A stretch of 64,000 nucleotides of DNA from Siphonodentalium dalli (lineage: Eukaryota > Mollusca > Scaphopoda > Gadilida > Siphonodentaliidae): NCBI GenBank assembly GCA_032622095.1, contig CP136067.1:194830052-194894051 (forward strand), in the 5' to 3' direction. The notes beneath the pieces were generated by a model. It was not told the DNA's origin. It made no database searches and saw only the letters and a list, made by a program, of their open reading frames with translations. The position numbers and the translations under genes are program-made. Shown one piece after another: positions 10,284 to 22,171 of the stretch (within the stretch, counting starts at the first letter, position 1; every line of letters begins with the position of its first letter).

Positions 10284-13200
10284 CTGTAGTGTTAGTTTAC
10301 CTGCATAGGAAAGTAGACTAAACCCGCTACAATATATATATATATATTGGCTCCCGACATACATACACAAGGATTATTAAGACTAACATAGATCAGAGCA
10401 TACATACGCCAAATACCTGGCAGTATTTCCTGGCAATTATGTGGGTGCTCGACTTATTGGTCCGTGCCAACATTTTTTGGCATTGCGCCTCACTCTACAA
10501 TATATTAGCTGGGATACGTACACAATGATAATTAAGACTAAAATAGACCGGAGCATACATAAGCTGTTGCCTGGTAATATTTCCATCGCAATTATATAGG
10601 TGTTAGACTTATAGGTGTGTGCCAACATTTTCTCTGTTCACTATATATAATCACAATTCATAACCTTCTGGCACCCGCACTATAGAGGTATGTGTATGTA
10701 TAGTAATAAGCGATGAGGATTCCTCTGATCTTGCTGCCACATTGCAACACATCTGTAGTATATTCTATTTCTAGTAGAGGATTTAGTACCCTGTTACTAT
10801 TGCAGCAACTTCGGACAGCTTGCCATATGCATGTGGATTTACTGCACCTTGTACTTCTAGTGAGAGCTTACCAGCAACTTCTGACAGAAATAAACTACTA
10901 ATAAAAGCTTGCCATTAACATCCAGCAGCTTTAATTATACTATTGATACCTTGCCTTCCACTTATAACGCCCTATCTAATACTACCGAGAAAAGAAAGGT
11001 CAAACAAGCAGGACCCGCAAAAGGCGATATGACAAGGCATCTTTAATTTTTATTTTAAAACTTATTCAACGCGGCTCTGACTCTGAAGAATATTGAAACC
11101 CTAACTCTGCAGAGGGAGCTGGAGTATTGGGGATTAAAATTTGGTGTGGACTCACAAGCTGATCGAAAGATATTAATAGAGTTATCTTTGTGGGTGAAAG
11201 AGATCAGTTATCCATACTCGTGTGTATTTATAAGTTAGTACCCTCCAATAAGATTGTAACAGTGGTTTGAAGTATATATTCTCAAAACTATGATTGAACA
11301 AGAATTCTGGAAGTAAAGACAATTGACTAAATATAAATATACATACCTGGTTTTGTATTTATCCTTAATAGAATACTTCCTGATTTAAAACAATTGTGAT
11401 CCAACTTTTATCAAATAAAACTAAATAACTATATATTAGAACATATATAGCTGGAAATATATTCACGTTATTGTGTAACAGTAACCGTTCAGCGTTTATA
11501 TACTAAGCATTTGATATATACCCGCCCTCTTTATTGGCGTCAGACCAAACGAAACGGGCGTGAGCAATATAGCTTCAGCCAGTTACAGCATTTGTTCTCG
11601 TGAGCCGAACGTTTTTATATTCCTATAATATCGCATTAACTCGCACAAACCGATACACACACACACACTCTAAACGAAATTGTTTTTACTCAAAATAGAA
11701 TCGTCAGCTAATTAACGGCTACCTCGCGTTTTATATTCTATCTCTGTCTACTATTTAACAATTATTTACCAGCTGCTATAGTACAAACCCTACCGCAGTT
11801 ATCGTTCAGTTATACCCTACCCCATTAAAACATTGGCTCCGTGCCCCGCCGATTTGTTGTGGAAATATTTTTTTTTTTACATAGACGTACACGTCACGCG
11901 CTATTCTCGTGATAACCTTCGCCGAATAGTTGCCCGGAACTTAGACATACGCTCGTTGTTTATACGCTATTATGGTGATAACCCGAGCCGAATCGTTATA
12001 TATAACCTAGACATACTGGCCCCCCGATCACGCGTTATTCCCGTGATAACCTCGGCCTGCTTGTTGCGGAAATATTTTGTTCGTCCTTGACCTAGAGATA
12101 CCCGCCACGATAACGCGTGATAACCTTCACCGATATATACACCCACGCGGCGTGACCTATAATCCCTGATGGCACAGGAACAGGAGCGGAGCAAATCATG
12201 ATCTAACCGTCTACTAGAAAACGTAGACAATACTACTAGCAACCCTTCAACAATTGTATTGTTCGGCGGTTGGTTTATTGTTGTGGATAGATAGATAGAT
12301 AGATATATTTATTGCAATACACCAATTTATGGCAGTTGCACAATTGAAAATAACGAACATATATATCATAAACAACATAATAACAAACATAATATAGTTA
12401 ATTTATAATATTGATCATGACACATTTGCAATTGTCAACTACTAATGAGCTGTTTTCTCCGAATGAAGAATAACCTGATCATGTTGGACACATAAGCAGT
12501 TGTGTTCCCATGCTTGTTTTTCGTGATATTAAAAAATTGTTCGCTTCGTTCATCTTGTAAAAATTCGGTTCGTTTCTTCCAATCGTTTCGAACAAATTAT
12601 GTCTGAGATCCTTATAGGCATCGCATTCCATGACAAAATGTATCTCCGTTTCAATTCTATTCTGTTTGCATACAGGGCATATTCGCTTTTATAATTGTGT
12701 CTTAGGCTGTCTGTGTCTCCCTTTTTCTATTTCTAGAACATGATTACTCGCGCGAAGTCTAGTAAAATATGCTAGAGCTTCTTGAGATTTCGTACACGTG
12801 AGATATGGTTCAAGGATATATTCTTCCTTGAATAACCTGTAAGTGCGTAATTTGTTTTTTCCACCCAATTTATCGTCGTCGAATATATCATGTTTAAACT
12901 GCGAGATGTGTTCTTGTTTTAACTTCACGACCAACTGCCTCAGATTCGTTCCTGAAAAAGTATTATCATCGTTTAGTCTAACATCCCATTTCAATAGTTG
13001 CGTGGCCCAAGATGAAAGTTTACAAGTTATTGATTCTTCAAAAGACCCGGATAAAAAATTGTCACTATTTACTTTAGAAAGTTTACTCATATATTTGAAT
13101 AATTGAAGTACAGCATCGTTAGCTAGAGGAAAACGACCTAGCTCCGCCCGTGACGCGTGATTATATGATTTCCTGTTTAAGAATAAAATATTCTTACAAA

Positions 13201-13527
13201 ACTTCAGATGCATTTGTTCACACGCAATCGTATCTTTGAAAGGCAAATTAAGTTCCGGCGCCCATATTTCACAACCATATAATAAGATTGGTTTAATAAG
13301 CTTATCGAACAGTTTACACTTAGTCATTATGGGTAATTCAATTTGCGATTTGAGCAGGTTTGTTAAGAAAAACATAGCTTTAGATTCCCTTGCACTCAAG
13401 TTCTCCTGTGCCTTTTTCATTTTCCCATTGTAAGTGAAAATCAGACCAAGGTATTTATACTCATCGACTACTTGCCAATTGTCTTCCTTTAAAATAGAAT
13501 GATTGATCCTGTTTCGTTTTCCTTGAC
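9052..13527. repeat. 4,476-bp tandem duplication, second unit
   Basis: This is the second copy of 4576-9051 at constant offset, with no net insertion or deletion noticed. Its left end carries only the 5' part of the large polymerase exon. Its right end continues into the rest of the LINE fragment, so the ancestral order was polymerase, spacer, LINE. Confidence 0.95.
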
Positions 13528-13612
13528 CGGAAAACCATACATTTTGTTTTCTCGGCACAAAATAAGACTCATTGTTGCAGAAAATTATACTACCAGGGAT
13601 AGCATTTGGCAA
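12287..13612 (-). pseudogene. LINE 3' fragment, second copy, 307-codon open stretch
   Basis: An open stretch at 12689-13612 covers the end of the reverse-transcriptase domain (VDEYKYLG), the thumb/connection region (KPILLYGCEIW) and downstream sequence. The catalytic palm (F/YxDD) is missing, so this is a 5'-truncated insertion. An in-frame stop lies just upstream of 13612 and a stop precedes the zinc motif near 12640-12688. The (TATC)n tail is at 12290-12306. Clade assignment (I, RTE or L2-like) is uncertain. Confidence 0.85.
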
Positions 13613-13689
13613 ATTCTAAAAGAATTTGGCAAAAAATATTTTTATTTGTCAAATTATTGGGCAAAAGTAATTTTGGTCCAGCGCGGACC

Positions 13690-13800
13690 CTGGAGGTATC
13701 TTCATATCAGCCTGAGACCGAAGGTTACCGAAGGCTGATATGTCTCGGCCGATATCGAACTGAACAAGTAATACCCCCGGTATTAATTAGATCAACAGTA
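13690..13800. mobile_element. Partial MITE related to 15161-15298
   Basis: It shares CTTCATATCAGCCTGAGACC and CTCGGCCGATATC words and an AAGTAATA-type end with the complete element at 15161. Only the right half is clear here. Confidence 0.6.
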
Positions 13801-13881
13801 TTATGGTAATACCATCACTATCCATTCCTATTTAAATTCATCGGTGTAAACATAAAATTGAATGGACAACATATCTTCTTC

Positions 13882-14835
13882 TCTACTATATATTTTGAGA
13901 CTTCCGTATATATATATATGTGTGTATATACTTTATAGAATCGAAAACGGCTGTACCGATCGAGACCAAACTTCCCATCTAAGGGTAAAAACCCACGGGA
14001 ATGGTCGTCGCGCCGTTTTTGGAGAAGCTCCGAGCACCCGTTATCCACTCCCAGTCACAAAAAACGGCACTGTTGAGTTAATCGCGTTGATGGTTAAAGA
14101 GCGTTTGTATCCGCAGTGTTGTTGATAAAGAGTGTATGAATGTAATGTGATTCTCACGTCTGGGTCCACACGTGAGCGTGACTGTATCCAGACATGAGCG
14201 TGTTGTGTGATTCTTACGTACTTAGGGCTTCCTAGGAACGGGGGAGATTTTCATCGGGTCAGTTTTTCCGCCCGAGGTGATCTTCACCTTGAAACGGGTA
14301 CCCACAAATGATATATATGTGTGTGTCCTTTATAGACTCGAACCGATTGAGCTCAAAGTTGCTACCTACGGGAAATGTCATGGACGGGTTAAATTGTGAC
14401 CCCGACCTGACCTTGACCTTGAAAATTATCAATTCAAGGTCAAATCGGGTAAAATTGAAAAACAAAAAATTAAATTAAAAAATTAAAAAGGCACAATTAA
14501 CTCATTGAAAAAAAAAAATTAATTAAAAAATTAATTTAAAAAACCAGTAAATTAAAAAGGCACAATAAACTCATTGAAAAACAAAAAATTAAATTAACAA
14601 ATTAATTAAAAAAATAAAAAATTGTCATGTTTCTGACGATTGTGTCCTTTATAGACTCGAACCGATTGAACTCAAACTTGCTACCTACGGGAAGTGTCAT
14701 GGACGGGTTAAATTGTGACCCCGACCTTACATTGACCTTGAAAATGATCAATTCAAGGTCAAATCGGGTAAAATTGAAAAACAATAAATTGTCATGTTTC
14801 TGACGATTGCCGCCAGTGGCGGGCTAACATGCTAG
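13882..14835 (+). mobile_element. Non-autonomous Helentron-like element
   Basis: It begins TCTACTATATATTTTGAG and ends GGCGGGCTAACATGCTAG, preceded by a short CGCCA-G-TGGCG hairpin. Internal sequence contains two copies of a block (about 14320-14460 and 14640-14780) with CTCGAACCGATTGA and a TGACCTTGACCTT word in the first. No Rep or helicase coding sequence is present. Confidence 0.75.
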
Positions 14836-14867
14836 TATAATATAAACGAAATAACAAATTTACATCT

Positions 14868-14945
14868 TAATTACGATGTTAAAGAGTTGTAAATTTGTGT
14901 ATAACACGCACGTTATGTCCGAGTAGATTTCCATTTAAATTACGG
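14868..14945. repeat. ~75-bp direct repeat, left copy
   Basis: The block from GATGTTAAAGAGTTGTAAAT to CCATTTAAATTACGG recurs at about 15932-16004 with few differences. The two copies bracket two MITEs. Confidence 0.8.
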
Positions 14946-15160
14946 AGTAATACCAGTTCGAAATAACGTGAAACACATCATGAATCGCCATTACTTCAAG
15001 TCCATTATGAAATTGTCGTTATATCGGCTGTGATTGCATTCCCGAATGGCTGTTATGTTGGATATAAACACTACACGCTTCACACGGTGACGCCACAACT
15101 GATAGCAACTGATAGGTCGCTCAAGGCAAAAATGTGATATCTAATTAATAATTAGATGCT

Positions 15161-15298
15161 ATTACTTGATTAGTTGGATATCGGCCGATATTTCAGCCCG
15201 AGGTAACTTCATATCAGCCTGAGACCGAATGTCGAAGGCTGATATAAATTTACCGATGGCTGATAATGTCCCGGCCGATATCCAACCAACCAAGTAAT
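15161..15298. mobile_element. 138-bp palindromic MITE
   Basis: The ends ATTACTTGATTAGTTGGATA and its inverted counterpart at 15275-15298 (TATCCAACCAACCAAGTAAT) form terminal inverted repeats. The interior repeats GGCTGATA words. Non-coding. Confidence 0.75.
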
Positions 15299-15318
15299 AA
15301 CTTGTTTAGTGGGTTATC

Positions 15319-15837
15319 CAGGGGGGGGGTGACAAAAAAAATCCGGCACGTATGCCGGGGTGGGTGGGTGGTCAAAGCCACCAACAAGCAATTTTTTCCG
15401 CAACTAAAAAACAAATTTCCTGCTTGTTTTTTTAGTTTTTTTTGGCAATGAGTTGGGCTTCAAAACCACTTTGAATGAGATAAATAATGTAATTCTAACT
15501 GGTAAACTGACTGCAGGCAGTTATCGTGTTGTATTTTGTCGCAAATTTTGAAATCCAAGATGACCTAAAAATGACTCATTCCTATTTACATGTCCATATT
15601 AACATCCATGATAAATAGTATGCACAGAAATTCATATAAAGCTGTTTACAGTGAATTTTCCCCCGCAAATCTCTGTTTTAGTGTTAAAAGGGGGATGGGT
15701 GTCAAAAAATGGTCGGAAAAACTGCCGAAAACGGAAAAAAAATTGGCGGTGGGGGTGGGTATAGTGGGTACAAAAAATGATCGAAAGGGAAAAAATGCCA
15801 TACGTGCCTGAATTTTTTTTCCGACCCCCCCCCCCTG
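15319..15837. mobile_element. hAT-like MITE (519 bp)
   Basis: Terminal inverted repeats start CAGGGGGGG and continue to a shared CACGTATG block (about 15349-15357 and 15799-15807 inverted). The flanks GGTTATC on both sides give a 7-8-bp target duplication. CAGGG ends with an 8-bp duplication fit the hAT superfamily. No transposase is present. Confidence 0.75.
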
Positions 15838-15929
15838 GGTTATCAGCCTGTGTATAATAAAATAAAACAATGAGGAATATAACAGGCGTCTGAGTTTGTA
15901 AGACATAATAGAGCATTCCACACATATTT

Positions 15930-16004
15930 CACGATGTTAAAGAGTTGTAAATTTATGTATAACACGCACGTTATATGTCCGAGTAGATTTCCATTTAAAT
16001 TACG
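15930..16004. repeat. ~75-bp direct repeat, right copy
   Basis: Second copy of the block at 14868-14945, 1.06 kb away, in the same orientation. Confidence 0.8.
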
Positions 16005-16505
16005 GTTGCCAGGAGACAACGTATCTACAAAAATAGTTGAAATGGTTTATCAGGGCTTGCCCTTACGTTATAACTAGCTGAAGCGGTCTCCTCTGGCGCA
16101 TTGCTTACATATTGATCTTTTAAATATTTGTATTTAAAACAAAGGTAAATTGATTTATTTTTTTAATTTATTTTTTTAATGTTTTAGATTGAACTCCTTG
16201 CTCAATTTAACATGTAAAATTGCCAGGCAAAGTTGCCATCATGTGAACGTACGCTTAGACCTGGCTGCGGCGGCTATAGTATTCGTGGTGTTGGGACTTG
16301 GGTTATACGTGTTCGACCACGAGTTGATTGCGTGGAATGCCGTGGCTATGTAATCAGGTCGATTGATGGCAGGTCTAAGATGTCAATTTAACGTGGCTTT
16401 GTCGTGATTTCAAAAAACATGGCTGCATACATGTGCTAATCATCTTGCCAATGCGTGGAGTTGTCAATCAATAGACCAACCACATATTAGCTTTGATTTC
16501 GACAG

Positions 16506-16627
16506 ACATGACCACGTAGCCACACATACATGACCCCATAGCCACACACAGACATGACCACGTAGCCACACAGACATGACCACATAGGCACATAGCCACA
16601 CAGACATGACCACATAGCAACACAGAC
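16506..16627. repeat. Minisatellite, ACATGACCACGTAGCCACAC-type units
   Basis: Four to five imperfect units of roughly 22-28 bp lie upstream of the lectin gene. No other feature was recognised between 16010 and 16500. Confidence 0.85.
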
Positions 16628-16659
16628 TTCAATTCGGTTGTCTGTGAAAAAGATTTGTG

Positions 16660-16915
16660 GGGTGCAAATTCGGGTTTAACTGCAAACGTAAATATAAAGA
16701 CTCATATTAAAGTGTGTAGTTACAATTGACTAACATAGTGTTTCCATTCGATTAAGGGACATAATTGAACGATGTAACAGTGTGCAAATTCGGGTTTAAC
16801 TGCAAGATTAAGTTTAATTTATTTTATTTAAAGACTCCGACCAAACTTTAATTACAATTGACTAACGCATTCTGTCCATTTTATTCAGGGACACCACATG
16901 TGAACGATGAAAACG
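16660..16915. repeat. Diverged ~120-bp duplication upstream of lectin gene
   Basis: GTGCAAATTCGGGTTTAACT starts both copies (16664 and 16783). Both end in a GGGACA..GAACGATG block. The second copy has a TTTATTCAG acceptor-like site at about 16880-16888 and leads into the lectin first exon, so it may be part of the 5' UTR or promoter. Confidence 0.65.
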
Positions 16916-16933
16916 TAACCGACTGTGGACATA

Positions 16934-19900
16934 ATGTTAACAATGCAAAACGTTTTATCGTGTGCGTTGGCTTCACTACAACTTCTCGGAATCATGCAAA
17001 CCGCAACCTGCTTTGTGAGCTACCGATTCAAAAGAATACCAACTTTGGATGGCGTAAATAGACCGGGGGCCTTCGAGTCTCTACCGGACGCGGACAATGA
17101 GTTCACATGCGCCAGTAGTTGTGTGAAGAATGGGTGCGTGTCGTTCGTGTACAACGTAGGGAAGAGAACCTGCTTCTACTACGATTGGCCGCTAAATGCA
17201 ACCAGCTCAAGCAACACCGAGAACAGTGTGGCTTACTTCATAGTGGAGGATGGTGAGTTCATGTAGATCTACCGACATAGTGCGACCGTCGGTCATCCTA
17301 TTGCGAAAAAATAGACAACTTTCTTACTTAGCGCGACCGAAATCGTAAAATTAAAAGCCATTGGAAAAGTGTGAAGGGTACATGTTATGCTGTTTGTAGA
17401 GGAACGGGTCATTAAGCATAGCTACTTCTGTCGCGCAAGTACCTTACGGTTCAATAACCGATGAGAATACACATGTACACAATGTAATTTTATGGGGTAA
17501 AAAATATTTACCCCACTTAGCGAGACCGGTGAAATATCTTTAATAACTTTTAAAAACTGGGATATAATGCTTAACAATGTGTGTATTGATTTCAGTTACA
17601 CATAATTATCCCCTGTGCTTATTTGGTAATTGAGTAATTAGTGCTTATTATCTAGACTATATCTGGGGGGGTGTATATTTTTACGCATTAGGATGACCGA
17701 TGGTCGCATTATGTCGGTATAGATATGTACATATATATGAGGTCAGTCCAAGTTGAATTTAATGCGATGTAAAAATTAGCGCGACCAAGTAACGTATCTT
17801 TTAAACAGAAAAAATGAGAATGCCATACACCCTGATATGTCGTTTAAGGCCTTAAGTCCATAACATATACATGTATTTGAACTCTACGTCCAGAACACAA
17901 CATAGTAATACATGTAATACAAAGTTATGCTGAGGTCTACCTAAGTGGGGTATGTTATGTTGAGCTAACTGGTCGCCCTATGTCTGTAAAAATAGTTTGC
18001 ATGAATCCCGAATGTACCTATATACATAAACTGTCCTGATTATTTTATAAAGTAGTATATTATTCATTTATTTATCAGTGGTGGCTGTAGGACGACATCT
18101 CTACCACCCCATTCTGAACAGCAAGAAAGCCTGGGTCATCATTCTGCCACGAACTCACACCTGGCAACAAGCAAATGACGACTGTTCACAGAAGGATGGA
18201 GAATTACTCCCGATAGTCGACACTGATTGGTATAAGAGATTCAACGACCTGGACGCCAAATATCCAGGTGAGCATAGTGGCTTCCAAAAAAACAATTTAC
18301 TCCGAGAACGAGTTATACTTCTGTGTTACCAAAACACGATTTCTCATGCATTATGGAACTATCTGGATAAAAAATAGCAAGGCCGAATATCGACATCGAT
18401 TAAAAAAGTATTGACATATAAATATTTATTGCAACACACGACCAGAGTTAAAGGTACTCAATTCCGATCAGACGCTCCTAAATTACTATTCCTTTGGTTT
18501 CGGGGGTAAACAATATTTGATTCGACCGCACCTCCCCCAGGGGTCCGAGCAAGATGGGGCATGTGTGTAAGAAAGTTCCAACCCCCAAGTCGATAGCTTG
18601 AGTGGAAACGGCACCGTTAACTCCTAACTTGCGGTCGGTTCCGTCCGGTGCGCAAAATCCAAAAAGGCACCGACTGCACCACTGCGAATAGCTCGAATCG
18701 AATTTAGTGGACGATGTTAATGGCCAATACAAAACTGCTAATTAGTTTAGCAAAACAATATTTTACTACATTTGGTCAAACTTGTAGACATAAATAGTCA
18801 TCAGTTGAAGAATTTTCCAACCTGAGGGGGGCATGGGGTTTGAACTTTCCAACACTAGGAAAGCTTCAGTTGAGGCCAGTCTAGATGCTAGGATTTGCGA
18901 TTTTCTTGTATAATTTTCAAAATTTTCTCACACCAGGCCGAACAACCATGGTCGGCCCGGTGTTTCCTGGTCTGTTGACGGTAGCTGTGTGCATTTGTCT
19001 GGAATTAGACCACTAGTTTTTTGGGGGGGCAATTTTCAGGTTAAATATCTTAATGTTCTCATACTGGGAACACAGAAGCATGGCTTATGAATATATAGGA
19101 AATTAGGCCTGAGAATGAGGTACAAGGGGGGTGCAAATGGAATTATGCAAAAAGTTGTGTGTGATTCCGACTCAAGGGGGGGGGGGGTGCAAATGGAATT
19201 ATGCAAAAAGTTGTGTTGGTGTGATTCCGACTCAAGGGGGGGTGCAGTTGGAATTTCCCAAGGTGGACACCCCCCCCCCCCCCCCCGCGGCGGAGACCCT
19301 AGCTCTAGCCACATCCTTGATTGTCACATCTTATAGCAAGGAAAAACGATCTCAAAACGGCTGGGGTTAAAAAAAAATATTGATTTCCTTATCAGAACCA
19401 AAGAGGAAGTAAAGACAACTTCAATGCAAAAATAGTTTGTCTTTTCATGTTGACAAAATTATTCAACCACCCTTATCGCCTATGTTTATCTCACAGTCAA
19501 CACTAAATAACACAACACACACCGAATATTATAATTATATTCTAATTAACTTCATACATTTAACAAAGTTCCGGCATTGACATCGACATCATTGGCTAAC
19601 TATCCAATTGACAAGCCTACAGGGGCGATTGAAACATCTTTATACCAACACAAACAATTGATGTGGTTACGTGTATTATATATATATAGATGTCAAAACA
19701 TTGGTTTTATTATCTAGGAATCTTGAAAAGCGGTGGGACTTACGACACTTACTTCATCGGGCTGAACGACATTCAAACTGAGGGTGTCTGGCAGAATGTG
19801 GATCTGAGCGCAGGAGCAGGACTCCTCTGGCGCTTTTTTCCTGGGGCAGCTGCCCTGGACTGTGGTAGCATTTGGCACAACGCAAATATAGCAACAACAT

Positions 19901-19965
19901 TCAAGCTTCAAGAAACAGACTGCGCATACCAGCTCCGGTATGTCTGTCAGTTCGACATCATCTGA
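16934..19965 (+). CDS. Secreted C-type lectin with N-terminal PAN/apple-like domain
   Basis: Exons 16934-17252, 18079-18267 and 19718-19965 join through two phase-1 GT-AG introns to give 251 aa and a TGA stop. The start was chosen as the ATG before a hydrophobic signal peptide (about residues 1-26); an alternative ATG lies three codons later. Residues about 30-103 form a small Cys-rich PAN/apple-like domain (C59, C63, C68, C80). Residues about 107-251 are a C-type lectin-like fold with C142/C246 and C218/C238 as the two canonical disulfides, plus FIGLND and WQNVD. There is no EPN or QPD motif and no WND, so calcium-dependent sugar binding is doubtful. One N-glycosylation site (NAT at 88) is seen. 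Phase-1 introns are typical of shuffled extracellular domains. Likely role is extracellular recognition or adhesion; the ligand is unknown. Confidence 0.85.
17268..17722. mobile_element. MITE in lectin intron 1
   Basis: Inverted ends of about 40 bp share ACCGACATA(G/A)TGCGACC and GGTCATCCTA words. Interior copies of TTAGCG(C/A)GACCG recur. Further related words run to about 17990, suggesting a second, partial copy. Non-coding. Confidence 0.7.
18452..18700. mobile_element. TTAA-target transposon fragment (AGGTACTC family)
   Basis: A TTAA at 18448-18451 is followed by AGGTACTCAATTCCGATCAG. The same end sequence starts elements at 38418 and 59791. The right end was not found here. It lies in lectin intron 2. 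Confidence 0.65.
19122..19260. repeat. ~55-58-bp tandem repeat with G runs
   Basis: Two full units and a part contain GGTGCAAATGGAATTATGC and GTGTGATTCCGACTC, separated by G homopolymers. A related single unit lies near 30980-31050. A C run follows at 19268-19286. Confidence 0.8.
19371..19610. repeat. Diverged repeat, copy 1 (lectin intron 2)
   Basis: It shares AATATTGATTTCCTTATCA, CTTTTCATGTTGACAAAATT, ATCTCACAGTCAACACTAAA and GTTCCGGCATTGAC with 21684-21915 in the same order and orientation. This suggests either a dispersed repeat or a local duplication of intron sequence. Confidence 0.8.
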
Positions 19966-19979
19966 GATGGTGGTCTGCA

Positions 19980-20978
19980 AGTCTCTTTAAAAGCCGACGA
20001 AAATCCTATATCGGAATTACGTCCATATTTCATTTCTACGACGACGCGGCATTCCCAACATGACGTAATCCACTGTTTCCAAATATTGAGTGCATTCCTG
20101 GCGTAGGAAATGTTTGTGAGAATGGTGTCTCCTATATTGCGATGAGTAAAAGGAATTATGGATATATCCACCTGATACGCACACGCTTGACTACCAAAAG
20201 ATAACATATCGGGGTTCACGATATGATGGCTATTGGCATATAATCGCGACCACGGGAGGCACGCGTGGTTTCGATTGACTATCATATTTAATCTGAAGGG
20301 TAATAACACTATAAAGAATGTACCTTTACGAAATAACGGCGATTTGTATGAGAAATTGCAACACCACAATAGATCAACTCTGATGAAATATTAGTCAAAT
20401 TCTTCTATAGGATGGGTGGGCTTGGGATTATCGAGGTTCGGGTTACTTCTTCAAATATTTCCGTTATTTAGTTAATAATTTACTATTTCTATATTTCGCT
20501 CTATTTCGCTGCATTTTTTATTCCGCTATTTCGCTGTTTTTTCTATTTTTGCTTTTTCGTTATTTCATATTTCGATAATTCACTATATTTGACATATTAT
20601 GGGATATGGGATTATATGATACCCTACATTCTGATATTAAATCGAACATCACGTGCCACCTGTGCTCGCGACTAGATGCCACTAGCCATTCAATCGTGAA
20701 CCCCGATTACATACTGTTTGCTATCAAATCCTTGGCGTATTGGCTGATATATCCAACAATAGTTGAGTTTGGCAATTCGTGGGGAAATTATCAACACGTC
20801 ATTGACCTCTGATCTCTGACGTGTCTGTTATGCCACAAACCAATGAAATCGCGCGCAATCTGCTCCACTCTCCAATGAAATGGAGGGAATCACTTCAATA
20901 CAGAACCTAATTTTAATAGAGAGTTCTAGAGACGTAATTCCTATATATGATTTTTCGTCGGCTTTTCAAAGAGAATGA
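19980..20978. mobile_element. ~1-kb MITE just after the lectin stop codon
   Basis: Inverted ends share AAAAGCCGACGAAAA and GGAATTACGTC, with CTCTTT outside. TGGTCTGCA occurs at 19971-19979 and 20979-20987, a possible 9-bp target duplication that would suit a Mutator-like element. The interior has AT-rich low-complexity sequence (20430-20600). No transposase is present. Confidence 0.65.
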
Positions 20979-20987
20979 TGGTCTGCA

Positions 20988-21460
20988 TGCATGAAGGTTG
21001 TGCTTCCTCTGGCAAAGAGTCGAACCACTTTGATATATAGGTGTGTTTTGTCTATCATCTCCTTGGTTTACATCATCTCCTTGGTTATATAAGCATTAGA
21101 TATACCCGTAGCGTTTTCAGGCTCCTTCAGTCCAATTAGCCACAAGGCCAAGATATCAAGGCATGATATATTGTTAGGGTGGATGCACACTTGTATATAA
21201 ATCGTGTATATATCGTGTAAGTGGCGATTTTCATACAACCTATTGGTCATATAATGTTTTTGCGCCGACAACTCAGTCATTGTAAATTATTGTGGTTGCA
21301 TGAATAACGGTAACATGGTATGACATTGACGGCTTGAAGTTTAGTTTATGTTCAACCAAGTCATGGTTTTTACATACAATAATTACACTGATTCCACCCT
21401 TACACTGTTATATTCTAGTGTCTATACATTTTTTAGAAAGCGGAGGTCGTGTAACTCCAA
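20988..21460. other. Gene-free stretch
   Basis: No gene or structured repeat was recognised. Confidence 0.4.
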
Positions 21461-21462
21461 TG

Positions 21463-21677
21463 TCTTGTACACATTATATATGCGAGGCGACATATGGTCT
21501 ACTCGCATATATAAGAGAATGCATTGGCACAGGGCATAACTGTAACTATCACAATGTGGTCAAGGAGCCGGTTCCAATGATATCCATATTTGTATGGTTC
21601 TATTGAGACAGACCGAAGATATTTTAGGCTGTTGAAGCTTTATTTGGCCGGTTTTGGCCGGTTTGTTGGGTAAAGGG
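21463..21677. mobile_element. piggyBac-like MITE, truncated
   Basis: The right end reads TGTTGGGTAAAGGG followed by TTAA (21678-21681), the inverse of the CCCTTTACCCAACA end at 61934. It carries one hairpin with GCATATATAAGAGAATGC in its right arm (about 21471-21533). Internal sequence (about 21534-21650) matches 61960-62080 inverted. Confidence 0.7.
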
Positions 21678-21683
21678 TTAAAC

Positions 21684-21915
21684 AAAAAAATATTGATTTC
21701 CTTATCAAAAGTAAAGAGGAAGTAAAGACACCTTCAAGAAGAAATAGTTTCATTTTAAATGTGTCTTTTCATGTTGACAAAATTGTTCAAACACCCATAT
21801 CACCCATGTGTATCTCACAGTCAACACTAAATAATCAACACCAACAGAATATCATAATTATATAGTCTATTAATTAATAACTTAATAATATAGTTCCGGC
21901 ATTGACTGCGATATC
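21684..21915. repeat. Diverged repeat, copy 2
   Basis: Same block as 19371-19610, about 2.3 kb downstream and outside the lectin gene. No exon of a second lectin was found beside it. Confidence 0.8.
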
Positions 21916-22171
21916 ATTGCGCTAAGCTCTTATGTCATTACGCGTGCCGATAATACACGTGTGTCTTACTAACAAAAATAGATGCCAGATTTAGGAGCTA
22001 ATTATGTGATAAACATTTATATTATACTAGTAACGAATCTAAGTTAACCACAGACACACATAAATAGTATCAGTATAAATATGTGTGTATGTTAGCACAG
22101 ACTGACTAGTAACATGAATGTGATGTATTTAGATTTTTACTGAAAGCTGTTACCGAATAATTTCATGTGGA

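Noticed and set aside
16250-16355. A 35-codon hydrophobic open stretch upstream of the lectin
   Set aside because: It has a stop shortly upstream, no clear splice sites and no recognisable domain; chance is more likely.
19371-21915. A second lectin gene suggested by the duplicated intron block
   Set aside because: No signal-peptide, PAN-like or lectin exon was found near 21684-21915.
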